From positions 22,616 through 86,615 of the forward strand of contig DKIJ01000027.1 of assembly GCA_002454195.1 (NCBI GenBank): a DNA stretch of 64,000 nt, in the 5' to 3' direction. Of this stretch, positions 9,037-17,284 are shown piece by piece (within the stretch, counting starts at the first letter, position 1; each line of letters begins with the position of its first letter). The DNA comes from Flavobacterium sp. UBA6721. GTDB taxonomy: Bacteria; Bacteroidota; Bacteroidia; Flavobacteriales; Flavobacteriaceae. The translations under genes were made by a program, and so were the position numbers. Under the pieces are notes generated by a model. It was not told the origin of the DNA. It saw nothing but the letters and a program-made list of their open reading frames with translations, and ran no database searches.

Positions 9037-11004
9037 TTGAATAATTATACGAAACAAGATTTTAAAAGGTTAATATTGCCTTTTTCTTCTGGAAATAATT
9101 TAATTCTTAATATAAGAAATTTAAGTTATTTGCCCAGATGGATAGTTTTAGCTATCGATTTAGCAGTCTTAATTGCTAGTTTTTTCTTCACAAAGTTAAT
9201 AATTAATGGTATAGGCTTGCATTTTATTTCTTTTGAGAACAAGCTTAAATTTATTTGTTTATTAGTAGGTGTTAACCTTTACTTTTTTTGGATTTTCAGA
9301 ACATATGCTGGTATTATTAGGTATTCTTCCTATACCGATGCTATTAAATTATTATTTTCTCAAGTTTCGGTCTTTTTCATTTTTGTTTCAGGAAATGCAG
9401 TTTATGAATTTTTTTATGCTACTAAAATATATTTAAACACCGCTTTATTTATATACATGATTCTCTCTTTTTGTGGTTTATTCATGTATCGTGTGGTAGT
9501 GAAACAAGTTTTTGAACAAGTTTTTTCAGAAAAAAATCGTATCAATTTACCAAGGACCCTTATTTATGGTACCGATGCTAATGCTCTAGCTGTAGCTAAA
9601 TCATTAAAACTTGAGATCCCAACCCGTTTTAAAATCGTTGGTTTTGTAGATAGAAATAGTCAGAACTCTTCCAAAAGGATGATGGATTTACCTATTTTAA
9701 TTCAAAAGAAAAAGTTGCCTACTTTAATGCGTTCTGTGGGAGCAGAGGGGGTTATTATTGCGGATAAAAGTTTGTCTAAGGAAGAACGATTGGTTATAGT
9801 TGAGCAATGTCTTGAATTTAATTATAAGGTTTATATAGTTCCTTTGATTACTGACTGGGAAAATAAAAAAGAAATTTCTCAAAAAGTAAAAAGTCTCCAG
9901 ATAGAAGACTTATTAGACAGAAAGCCTATTGTTTTGGATGGAAAATCAATTTCTAAGCAATTAAAAGATAAAACGGTTTTGATAACGGGAGCTGCCGGTT
10001 CTATAGGCAGTGAAATCGTGCGACAGGTATTGCAGTTTAAACCAAAAAAAATTATTGCAGTCGATCAGGCTGAAACGCCTTTACATAATTTATGTTTAGA
10101 AATGAAAGCTCTAAATACAGCTATTTCTATAGTTACCATAGTAGCCGATATTCGTAATTTTGATGCTATGGGTAGAATATTTAAAGATTATTTACCCGAA
10201 GTGGTATACCATGCGGCGGCTTATAAACACGTTCCGCTTATGGAAGAAAATCCTTCTCAGGCAATTTTAACTAATGTCGAGGGTACTAAAAATGTAGCCA
10301 ATTTATCTTGCCAATACAAAGTGAAAAGTTTTGTTATGGTTTCTACAGATAAAGCAGTAAATCCTAGTAATGTCATGGGAGCTAGTAAGCGAATTGCTGA
10401 AAAATATGTACAATCCTTACAGCTAAAATCAGTTGCTAATAAAAACGCTAAGAGTACTAAATTTATTACTACTCGATTTGGTAATGTATTGGGTTCTAAC
10501 GGTTCAGTTGTGCCATTGTTTACTAAACAAATTGCCGAAGGAGGACCTATAACCATTACACATCCAGATATTATTCGGTATTTTATGACCATTCTTGAAG
10601 CTTGTCAGTTGGTATTAGAAGCAGGAGCAATGGGCAAAGGAGGAGAAATTTATATCTTTGATATGGGCAAACCCGTGAAAATTATTGACTTAGCTCGAAA
10701 AATGATTAAATTAGCAGGCTTTGTTCCGGATCAAGACATTAAAATCAAGATAGTTGGTTTGCGTCCAGGTGAAAAGTTGTATGAAGAATTACTCAACGAT
10801 ACTTCTAAAACCATCCCAACTCATCACCATAAAATTATGATTGCTGAAGAAATTCAGGAAGAATTTGAAATTTTGCATGACGAAATAGAAGAACTAATTA
10901 CCATCGCAAATTTTCATAATAAGGAAGCCATCGTGGCAAAAATGAAACGAATAGTTCCTGAGTTCAAAAGTATGAACTCTACTTATGAGGTGTTGGATAA
11001 ATGA
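9037..11004 (+). CDS. WbpM/CapD-type UDP-N-acetylglucosamine 4,6-dehydratase, membrane-bound
   Basis: A 655-residue nucleoside-diphosphate-sugar dehydratase. About four transmembrane helices (first ~140 residues) are followed by a CoA-binding-like Rossmann region (about 165-260) and the catalytic SDR domain. The catalytic domain has TGAAGSIGSE near 317 and the Met/Lys pair in NVMGASK near 447-451, which replaces the usual Tyr/Lys. This family makes UDP-4-keto-6-deoxy-HexNAc, matching the aminotransferase at 104-1243. The start is a TTG at 9037; no ATG lies before the first transmembrane helix. A hairpin-rich repeat block follows. Confidence 0.88.
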   Translation: MNNYTKQDFKRLILPFSSGNNLILNIRNLSYLPRWIVLAIDLAVLIASFFFTKLIINGIGLHFISFENKLKFICLLVGVNLYFFWIFRTYAGIIRYSSYTDAIKLLFSQVSVFFIFVSGNAVYEFFYATKIYLNTALFIYMILSFCGLFMYRVVVKQVFEQVFSEKNRINLPRTLIYGTDANALAVAKSLKLEIPTRFKIVGFVDRNSQNSSKRMMDLPILIQKKKLPTLMRSVGAEGVIIADKSLSKEERLVIVEQCLEFNYKVYIVPLITDWENKKEISQKVKSLQIEDLLDRKPIVLDGKSISKQLKDKTVLITGAAGSIGSEIVRQVLQFKPKKIIAVDQAETPLHNLCLEMKALNTAISIVTIVADIRNFDAMGRIFKDYLPEVVYHAAAYKHVPLMEENPSQAILTNVEGTKNVANLSCQYKVKSFVMVSTDKAVNPSNVMGASKRIAEKYVQSLQLKSVANKNAKSTKFITTRFGNVLGSNGSVVPLFTKQIAEGGPITITHPDIIRYFMTILEACQLVLEAGAMGKGGEIYIFDMGKPVKIIDLARKMIKLAGFVPDQDIKIKIVGLRPGEKLYEELLNDTSKTIPTHHHKIMIAEEIQEEFEILHDEIEELITIANFHNKEAIVAKMKRIVPEFKSMNSTYEVLDK

Positions 11005-11325
11005 TACTAAGCTCGATGTTAGAAGTTAGGAGTTGGAAGTTAGAAGTAGAAAAATTTTCGCTTTTCCCCAGCCCTAAAGGGAGCCGAAAATTATAACGTA
11101 TAGGATTAGCAATTACATGTAAATTTCTTTTCCCCTTTAGGGGCAGGGGAAAGAAAAGAAATTCATTTGACAACCCACAACCCACAACTGATAACCCATA
11201 ACTTTTTTAAAGGGGCAGGGGGAAGAAAGGAAATTCACTTGAGAACTGTACCGACAACTGATAACCGACAACCCACAACCCACAACTGAAAAACCGACAT
11301 GATTTCTAGGGTAAAAAATAAAAAA
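11005..11325. repeat. 321-bp non-coding block of palindromes and AAC-type heptamer words
   Basis: No gene is visible. Palindromes of the CCCTTTAGGG family lie at 11052-11093, 11121-11163 and 11203-11236. They are mixed with heptamer words: GTTAGAAGTTAGGAG at 11008-11047, and ACAACCCACAACCC and GATAACCCATAAC at 11169-11203 and 11249-11290. The left part reads GTTAG and the right part its complement, so long hairpins are possible. The block separates two convergent genes and could terminate both. Confidence 0.75.
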
Positions 11326-12063
11326 TTAAACCTTAAAAAACTGATTATTAGCAATAACCTCTTTCAGTGGATTCAAGTCTTTTAATTTGACCTTTTGATC
11401 AAAAGCAGCAATATGATTGTTGTGATGTACATCGGAACCTACAAAATCATACAGGCCTTTTTGAAGCAAGTTTTCAGCCACTTTGGTGATGTTCTCCCCG
11501 TAATAGCCAGTAACAGCTAATAAATTTAATTGAAACAAACAGCCCGCCTTTTTTAATTTCTCGTATTCGTTTATATTTTTATGGTAAAACAAATAGCGTT
11601 CTGGATGGGCAAGAACAGGAGTATATCCGGCCACTCTTAAATCAAATAAAATAGAATACAACTGAATAGGTGCATTGATGTATGACATTTCAACCAAAAC
11701 ATAATTATCTTTCAAAGTCAATAATGCTTCCGATTGGAACAAACGAACAAATTGATCATCCATTAAATATTCGGCAGCTGCTTGAAATGGTACACTAATG
11801 TTGTTTTTACGAAGTGCCTCAACAGTACTGTTTTTATTGGCTAGAATCTGTTCATGACTGTTTTCCCAAACATGTTGAATAACGTGAGGTGTGGTAATGA
11901 ATTGAGAAACGCCAAAACTTTTCAAAGCTTGCGTTAAACGTAAGGAATCTTCAAAATTTTTAGCGCCATCATCAATACCAGGAAGAAGATGGGAATGAAT
12001 ATCAATATGGTTGTCCGGAATTAAATCCTTCAAAACCGGCTTGGATTTAAAAAGTGTAAACAT
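11326..12063 (-). CDS. CpsB/CapC-type tyrosine-protein phosphatase (PHP domain)
   Basis: A 245-residue metal-dependent phosphatase of the PHP superfamily. The N-terminal DIHSHLLPGIDDG (His23 and His25) and the later metal-binding HPER and GSDVHH are present. The family dephosphorylates BY-kinases of polysaccharide loci, so the Wzc-like kinase at 2732-5077 is its probable substrate. It is the only gene of the polysaccharide locus on the minus strand. Its transcription is probably separate: a TATCTTTG element on the minus strand (12075-12068) sits so close to the ATG that the mRNA may be nearly leaderless. Confidence 0.88.
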   Translation of the reverse strand: MFTLFKSKPVLKDLIPDNHIDIHSHLLPGIDDGAKNFEDSLRLTQALKSFGVSQFITTPHVIQHVWENSHEQILANKNSTVEALRKNNISVPFQAAAEYLMDDQFVRLFQSEALLTLKDNYVLVEMSYINAPIQLYSILFDLRVAGYTPVLAHPERYLFYHKNINEYEKLKKAGCLFQLNLLAVTGYYGENITKVAENLLQKGLYDFVGSDVHHNNHIAAFDQKVKLKDLNPLKEVIANNQFFKV

Positions 12064-12398
12064 AGCGCAAAGATAAGGAAAAAGTGATGGGATTGAAATG
12101 ATTAGTTCTGGGTTGTAAGTTATGAGTTAGGTATTGGAAGTCTATAAATTTCTTTTCCCCTTTAGGGGCAGAAAAAAAAATACCCCACAACCCACAACTC
12201 AGAACTCAGAACTCAGAACTCACAACCCAGAACTCACAACCCACAACTCACAACTCACAACCCACAACCCCACAACAAACAAGGATTTTCTTTTAAAACG
12301 GGTAGTTTTTAGTCTTTTTAGGTTATTAGTCGGTTATTTTTGGTGGGTTTAGAGAATGAGATTTATATTTACAACTAAGAATTTTTGAATTAAAAATA
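12064..12398. repeat. 335-bp gap with a heptamer-repeat tract, upstream of wzm
   Basis: No credible gene. 12146-12177 is a partial CCCTTTAGGG palindrome. 12184-12280 is a tandem of 7-base words AACCCAC, AACTCAG and AACTCAC. An open frame at 12134-12352 merely translates these repeats (Thr-His-Asn-rich) and is not a gene. The last 100 bases are AT-rich and must hold any wzm promoter; I see only TATATTTA near 12364, a weak match. Confidence 0.7.
12068..12075 (-). promoter_or_regulatory. Putative -7 element for the tyrosine phosphatase gene
   Basis: TATCTTTG on the minus strand matches TAnnTTTG. It ends only 5 bases before the start codon at 12063, so a normal Bacteroidetes start site would put the transcript 5' end at or next to the ATG. 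Confidence 0.45.
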
Positions 12399-13268
12399 AT
12401 GAAACCAAAAGATACTGTTGATGAAGATTGGCTGTTTGAAATCAAACCCAAAAACAGTTTTTTTTCTCTGAATCTAAATGAAGTTTGGCGCTATCGTGAT
12501 TTATTATTTCTTTTTGTCAAAAGAGATGTAGTAACCGTGTACAAGCAAACCGTTTTAGGACCACTTTGGTATCTCATTCAACCCTTATTTACATCCATTA
12601 CCTTTACCATTATTTTTAATACCGTCGCAGGTATCGAAACAGGAGCAGTACCTCCTTTTTTATTTAATATGGCAGGAATTACTGTTTGGAATTATTTTAC
12701 CACTTGTTTGAATGGAACTTCCAATACCTTTGCGGCCAACGCAGGGATCTTTGGTAAGGTATATTTCCCTAGGATAATAACGCCGCTTTCGGTGGTGATC
12801 TCTAACGTATTGAAATTTGGTATCCAATTTATAATTTTCATTTGTTTTTATCTTTATTTCTATTGGAATGGAGCAGCAATAGGACTCACCATTTGGGTTT
12901 TGTTTTTTCCTTTGTTAATCGTTTTAATGGGGATTTTGGGCTTAGGCTTAGGAATGATTATTTCTTCAATGGTGACTAAATACCGCGATTTAAATTACCT
13001 TATTGGTTTTGGAGTACAATTGTTAATGTACCTTTCGGCAGTAGTTTATCCTATGGCACTTATTGAAAAGAAAATGCCACAATACAGCTGGTTAGTACAA
13101 TACAATCCATTGGCCTATATCATTGAAACATCCCGAGTCATGTTACTGAATGTGGGGGAGATTTCAGTTTATGGCATTGTGTATACAGCGTCGATTACGA
13201 TCAGCGTTTTTATTTTAGGCTTATTAGTTTTTAATAAGGTAGAAAAGAGTTTTATTGATACGGTTTAA
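12399..13268 (+). CDS. wzm: Wzm-type ABC transporter permease for polysaccharide export
   Basis: ABC-2 family membrane protein of 289 residues with about six transmembrane helices. The N-terminal cytosolic stretch (VWRYRDLLFLFVKRDVVTVY) and the LGPLWYLIQPLF motif are typical of Wzm/KpsM/RfbA-type permeases. It pairs with the ATPase at 13830-15086 to move a lipid-linked polysaccharide across the inner membrane. Unusually, a four-helix-bundle gene with flanking repeats separates the two subunits. Confidence 0.9.
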   Translation: MKPKDTVDEDWLFEIKPKNSFFSLNLNEVWRYRDLLFLFVKRDVVTVYKQTVLGPLWYLIQPLFTSITFTIIFNTVAGIETGAVPPFLFNMAGITVWNYFTTCLNGTSNTFAANAGIFGKVYFPRIITPLSVVISNVLKFGIQFIIFICFYLYFYWNGAAIGLTIWVLFFPLLIVLMGILGLGLGMIISSMVTKYRDLNYLIGFGVQLLMYLSAVVYPMALIEKKMPQYSWLVQYNPLAYIIETSRVMLLNVGEISVYGIVYTASITISVFILGLLVFNKVEKSFIDTV

Positions 13269-13269
13269 G

Positions 13270-13340
13270 CAGTTATGAGTTGTGAGTTGTCAGTTATGAG
13301 ATAGTCCAACTGATAACCCACAACTGATAACCCACAACAA
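13270..13340. repeat. Heptamer-repeat hairpin left of the four-helix-bundle gene
   Basis: The left half reads GTTATGAGTTGTGAGTTGTCAG and the right half reads AACTGATAACCCACAAC words. AGTTGTGAGTTGTCAGTT can pair with AACTGATAACCCACAACT with only two G-T type mismatches, so the transcript can fold into a long stem. Confidence 0.7.
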
Positions 13341-13346
13341 AAAAAC

Positions 13347-13721
13347 ATGAGCGATTTTAAAAGTTATAAAGATTTAGACATTTACAATATTGGTTTGGAT
13401 TTGTTTTTAACGGTACATCCTAATAGTCTAAAGTTACCCAAGTACGAATTGTATGAGTTAGGAAGTCAGTTGCGGCGCTCTTCAGATAGTGTAGTGTCTA
13501 ATATAGTAGAAGGATATGGAAGAAGAAAATATAAAGCTGATTTTATTCGGTTTTTGGTTTTTTCTCATTCTAGTTGTTTAGAGACAATTGGTCATATTTA
13601 TAAAATAGTAGTACTATATCCTAATTTGAAACCGGATTTTGAATCATTAATACAGCGTTATGAAAATTTAGGTGGAAAAATTTTTAACTTTATAAAGTAT
13701 GTAGAACAAAATTGGAAATAG
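13347..13721 (+). CDS. Four-helix-bundle protein (23S rRNA intervening-sequence protein family)
   Basis: A 124-residue protein of the family annotated as four helix bundle or S23-type IVS protein. Visible hallmarks are YKDLDIYNIGLDL near the start, the central ELGSQLRRSSDSVVSNIVEGYGRR and the YENLGGKIFNFIKYVE end. The biochemical role of the family is unknown; it was first noticed in insertions within 23S rRNA genes. Here it lies between wzm and wzt, flanked on both sides by heptamer-repeat hairpins, and does not resemble a polysaccharide gene. I interpret it as a cassette inserted into the operon. Confidence 0.85.
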   Translation: MSDFKSYKDLDIYNIGLDLFLTVHPNSLKLPKYELYELGSQLRRSSDSVVSNIVEGYGRRKYKADFIRFLVFSHSSCLETIGHIYKIVVLYPNLKPDFESLIQRYENLGGKIFNFIKYVEQNWK

Positions 13722-13723
13722 CA

Positions 13724-13862
13724 TCAGTTGTGAGTATTGAGTTATGAGTTTTAGAGGTTTTAGAACCCAGAACCCAGAACCCAGAACCCACAACTCACAA
13801 CCCAGAACCCTGAACTCACAACTCAAACAATGCCCGACAACCCACAACCCACAACTCACAAC
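13724..13862. repeat. Heptamer-repeat tract right of the four-helix-bundle gene, running into wzt
   Basis: It starts with GTTGTGAGTATTGAGTTATGAG and then switches to AACCCAG, AACTCAC and AACCCAC words, the complement of the left part, so it can fold back. The last ~33 bases (13830-13862) lie inside the wzt reading frame and supply its start codon and first residues. Confidence 0.75.
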
Positions 13863-15086
13863 AAGAATATTATTCTAAAAGCCGAAAACATCTCCAAGCA
13901 ATACCGATTAGGTACGGTAGGAACGGGTACGCTTAGTCATGACTTTAATCGTTGGTGGCATCGTATTCGAGGAAAAGAAGATCCGTATTTAAAAATAGGC
14001 GATGTGAATGATCGTTCCACAAAGGGAAGTTCCGATTATGTATGGGCGTTACAGGATATCAATTTTGAAGTAGAGCGTGGGGAAGTATTAGGAATCATTG
14101 GTAAAAATGGAGCAGGGAAATCAACGCTCTTAAAAATTCTTTCAAAGGTTACAGCACCTACAACAGGAACTATTAAATCCCGTGGTCGTATCGCTTCTTT
14201 GTTAGAAGTGGGTACCGGTTTTAATGGCGAATTAACAGGCAGGGAAAATATTTATCTCAATGGTGCTATTTTAGGAATGACCAAAAGCGAAATCACATCC
14301 AAGCTCGATGAGATAATCGAATTTTCAGGTTGTGAACGCTACATAGACACTCCTGTAAAACGCTACAGTAGCGGAATGACCGTTCGTTTGGCATTTGCTG
14401 TAGCTGCCTTTCTCGAACCTGAAATTTTAGTTATCGATGAGGTATTAGCCGTAGGCGATGCCGAATTCCAAAAAAAAGCCATCGGCAAGATGCAGGATAT
14501 TTCCAGAGGAGAAGGAAGAACAGTGCTTTTTGTGAGCCATAATATGGCAGCGGTGAAGAGTTTGTGTACCAGAGGAATTGTTTTAGAGCATGGGAAAGTG
14601 GTTTTTGAGGGGGGGATTGAAGAAAGTGTTCAATATTATTTAATGAGTGAAAATAAATCGGAAGACTCCAGAATCTTCACTAACAGTAAAAAGGGGTCAA
14701 ATGGAATTAAAAAAATCCAAATTCAGGGAATTGACGGTATTCACAAACATGAAGATGATATTTTAATAAACATAACTTTTTCTGAAATTAATACCGAATG
14801 TAGAGTTGGTGTTGCATTATTAAATGCAAATAAAACTAAAGTTTTTACGGATGTATGTAAAATTAATAAACAGAATAAAGAAATAGGTTGTAAAATTCCC
14901 GGATTTTTACTGCTTAAAGGTACCTATAGTATAGATGTTGCGACTTTTAGTGATAATGTAGTTTATGATTATATCGAAGATGTATGTCCATTTCAAATTG
15001 TCGATTTAATAAATGACTATAAGATTTATAACGGTAAAATTGGTGATTTAAAAATTAAATGTGAATGGAATGAAGTTGAAAGATAG
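13830..15086 (+). CDS. wzt: Wzt-type ABC transporter ATPase with C-terminal carbohydrate-binding domain
   Basis: A 418-residue polysaccharide-export ATPase. Residues about 15-265 are the ABC domain: Walker A GKNGAGKST, signature YSSGM and Walker B ILVIDEVLAVGD. Residues about 270-418 form the Wzt-type C-terminal domain that recognises the glycan in O-antigen systems. The only ATG before the domain is at 13830, inside the heptamer repeat, so the first ~11 residues (MPDNPQPTTHN) are repeat-encoded and probably not conserved. It works with Wzm at 12399-13268. Confidence 0.9.
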   Translation: MPDNPQPTTHNKNIILKAENISKQYRLGTVGTGTLSHDFNRWWHRIRGKEDPYLKIGDVNDRSTKGSSDYVWALQDINFEVERGEVLGIIGKNGAGKSTLLKILSKVTAPTTGTIKSRGRIASLLEVGTGFNGELTGRENIYLNGAILGMTKSEITSKLDEIIEFSGCERYIDTPVKRYSSGMTVRLAFAVAAFLEPEILVIDEVLAVGDAEFQKKAIGKMQDISRGEGRTVLFVSHNMAAVKSLCTRGIVLEHGKVVFEGGIEESVQYYLMSENKSEDSRIFTNSKKGSNGIKKIQIQGIDGIHKHEDDILINITFSEINTECRVGVALLNANKTKVFTDVCKINKQNKEIGCKIPGFLLLKGTYSIDVATFSDNVVYDYIEDVCPFQIVDLINDYKIYNGKIGDLKIKCEWNEVER

Positions 15087-15609
15087 ATTTCTCAAATTTT
15101 TTCATTTAAAAAAAGACATAAAGAAAAATGTTTTTTTACATAACTCAACTAAAGTGTATCCGAATGTAATTTTTGATACAATTTATGGTGGAAATATTGA
15201 AGTTGATGAGAAAACTGAAATTCTATATGGTGTTATTCTTATGACATATGGGGGATTTATTAAAATAGGTAAAAATTGTTCCATTAATCCTTACACTATT
15301 TTATATGGTCATGGCGGTTTAACTATTGGCGATAATGTATTGATTGCCGGTCATTGTTTAATAATTCCTGCAAATCATAATTTTAGCAATCCTGATATAC
15401 CAACTAACCAACAAGGCGAAACTCGAAAAGGAATTGTTATAAAAGATAATGTATGGCTTGGTTCGGGAGTCAAAATTCTGGATGGAGTAACTATTGGTTC
15501 TGGTGCAATAGTTGCGGCTGGAGCTGTAGTTTCAAAAGATGTAGAACCAAATACAATTGTAGGAGGAGTTCCTGCAAAAAAAATAAAAGATAGATTTCAA
15601 TCATCATAA
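15070..15609 (+). CDS. Left-handed beta-helix (hexapeptide) O-acyltransferase
   Basis: About 179 residues with imperfect hexapeptide turns through the second half (KIGKNCSINP, LTIGDNVLIAGH, GIVIKDNVWLGSG, VTIGSGAIVAAG) and the typical ending IVGGVPAKKI. It resembles maltose/NodL-type acetyltransferases; the histidine in PANHNF is the likely catalytic base. I use the ATG at 15070; a GTG at 15061 is also in frame. The start overlaps the end of wzt by 17 bases, so translation is probably coupled. The sugar acceptor is unknown. Confidence 0.82.
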   Translation: MKLKDRFLKFFHLKKDIKKNVFLHNSTKVYPNVIFDTIYGGNIEVDEKTEILYGVILMTYGGFIKIGKNCSINPYTILYGHGGLTIGDNVLIAGHCLIIPANHNFSNPDIPTNQQGETRKGIVIKDNVWLGSGVKILDGVTIGSGAIVAAGAVVSKDVEPNTIVGGVPAKKIKDRFQSS

Positions 15610-15610
15610 A

Positions 15611-16426
15611 ATGAAATTAAAAAAACTTAGAAAAATTTATAGGGTTTTATTTCCAATAAAGCTTTCTCCCAATCAAAATTTTATAAATAATCTAAAGGCT
15701 AATAAGCAGATTAAAGATTTCGAAAAAGAGGAAGGGCTTTATATCTTTATTTTACAAAATAATCAAAAAATCTATTGTAGGGATCAAAATCATAGTGATT
15801 ATTCGGTTTTCGATCAGATATTTAATAAGGAAGAATACTCGGATGTGTCTTCTGTTTTAAATTTGAATAAAGAGTTTGATTCTAAAGAAAGCATCTTAAT
15901 TGATGCTGGAGCAAATGTTGGATTTGCGACTATTTATCTATCTCAAAAAAGAATATTCGATAAGATTTTCTGTATAGAACCTTCAAAATCTAATTTTGAA
16001 ATTTTAAAGAAAAATATTTCCACATTAGATACAACAATAAATGTGACACTTTTAGAAAATGCACTTTCAGCCAGAGAAAATCAAAGTTTTCATCTCAAAA
16101 ATGATTTTAGAGACGGACAAGACTGGTCAATAACAACTATCCAAAGAGAAAATGGAGAAGTTAAAGGAATTACTATAAATGAAATTATAAATAAGTATGA
16201 TTTAGAGGAAATTACGTTGTTAAAAATAGATATTGAAGGAGCAGAAAGATTTATTTTTGATGAATCAGTAAATTTGGAATATTTGGATAAGATTAAAATA
16301 ATTGTTATTGAAATACACGATGAATTTGATATCAGAGAAGATATTTACAAAGTTTTAAAAAATAATAACTATTTATTAATTGAATCAGGCGAACTAACAA
16401 CTGCAATAAATAAAAAGTTTCTGTGA
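15611..16426 (+). CDS. FkbM-family SAM-dependent methyltransferase
   Basis: 271 residues. The SAM-binding motif LIDAGANVGFATIYLS (about 96-111), the acidic CIEPSKSNFEILKKN and the ITLLKIDIEGAE block near 200 identify the FkbM family. In glycan loci these enzymes usually O-methylate a sugar, often at a terminal position. The gene follows the acyltransferase by one base and starts the long glycosyltransferase run. Confidence 0.85.
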   Translation: MKLKKLRKIYRVLFPIKLSPNQNFINNLKANKQIKDFEKEEGLYIFILQNNQKIYCRDQNHSDYSVFDQIFNKEEYSDVSSVLNLNKEFDSKESILIDAGANVGFATIYLSQKRIFDKIFCIEPSKSNFEILKKNISTLDTTINVTLLENALSARENQSFHLKNDFRDGQDWSITTIQRENGEVKGITINEIINKYDLEEITLLKIDIEGAERFIFDESVNLEYLDKIKIIVIEIHDEFDIREDIYKVLKNNNYLLIESGELTTAINKKFL

Positions 16427-16444
16427 TTTTAAATTATAGAATAT

Positions 16445-17281
16445 ATGAATCCAATAATAAGTATAATTATTCCTTGTTATAATTCTGAAGTAACTTTAGA
16501 TAAAACTTTGAGATCAGTTATAGAACAAGAATTTCAGGATTGGGAAGCATTAATAATTAATGACGGTTCAACAGATGATACAGAGAAAGTTGCTTTAGAA
16601 TGGGTAAATAAAGATAATAGATTTAAATATTTCTCTAAACAGAATGAAGGACTAGGTAAAACCCGGAATTTTGGAATCAATAAAGCAACAGGAACTTATA
16701 TATTACCCTTAGATTCAGACAATCTCATTGAAAGGGATTTTATTCAGGATGCGATAAACGTTTTTGAAAATAATCCAGAAATTGGGATTGTCCATGGTCA
16801 TGCCGAGTATTTTGGTGAAAAAACAGGAATTTGGATAATTGAGGAATTCAATTTGACTAATATGTTAGCTCATAATTATATAGATGCTTGTGCCATATAT
16901 AAAAAAGTACTTTGGCAACAGGTAGGTGGTTATGATGAAAATATGCCACATCAGGGTAATGAAGATTGGGAGTTATGGTTAGCATTTGGAGTTGCAAATG
17001 TGAAATTCTACCATCTTAAAAAAGTTACTTTCCAATATTTTGTTTCAAAAAATTCAATGATTAGATCTTTCTCTGAAAAAATGATTAAAGACAATCAGGA
17101 TTATATATTAAAAAGATATAGCAAAGAATATCACTCTCAATATTGCAAGCTAATTTCATCAATTAAAAAAAAAGAAAACTATGTGCGTGAAAAACTAAAA
17201 AGCAAAAAGGTTGTGATGAATCTTTTCACCCATATGTTTTTTGGATTTAAAATTTTCACGAAAATAGATGATAAATTTTAA
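16445..17281 (+). CDS. GT2-like glycosyltransferase A
   Basis: 278 residues, GT-A fold. The start ISIIIPCYNSE, NDGSTDDT (39-46) and metal-binding DSD (90-92) are present; NEDWEL near 177 carries the likely catalytic acid. It is a clear paralogue of the proteins at 20845-21708 and 23524-24348, sharing the QEFQDWEALIINDGS-like segment and the GGYDENM...EDWELW block. Donor and acceptor cannot be assigned from sequence. Confidence 0.85.
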   Translation: MNPIISIIIPCYNSEVTLDKTLRSVIEQEFQDWEALIINDGSTDDTEKVALEWVNKDNRFKYFSKQNEGLGKTRNFGINKATGTYILPLDSDNLIERDFIQDAINVFENNPEIGIVHGHAEYFGEKTGIWIIEEFNLTNMLAHNYIDACAIYKKVLWQQVGGYDENMPHQGNEDWELWLAFGVANVKFYHLKKVTFQYFVSKNSMIRSFSEKMIKDNQDYILKRYSKEYHSQYCKLISSIKKKENYVREKLKSKKVVMNLFTHMFFGFKIFTKIDDKF

Positions 17282-17284
17282 GAA

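Noticed and set aside
10979-11185. 68-codon frame on the minus strand
   Set aside because: It covers the end of the dehydratase gene and a block of palindromic repeats and looks like read-through of non-coding DNA.
12134-12352. 72-codon open frame rich in Thr, His and Asn
   Set aside because: It is a translation of the AACCCAC/AACTCAC heptamer tract with no conserved domain.
13270-13862. Insertion sequence with a transposase
   Set aside because: No transposase reading frame, no clear target duplication; the only gene is the four-helix-bundle protein.
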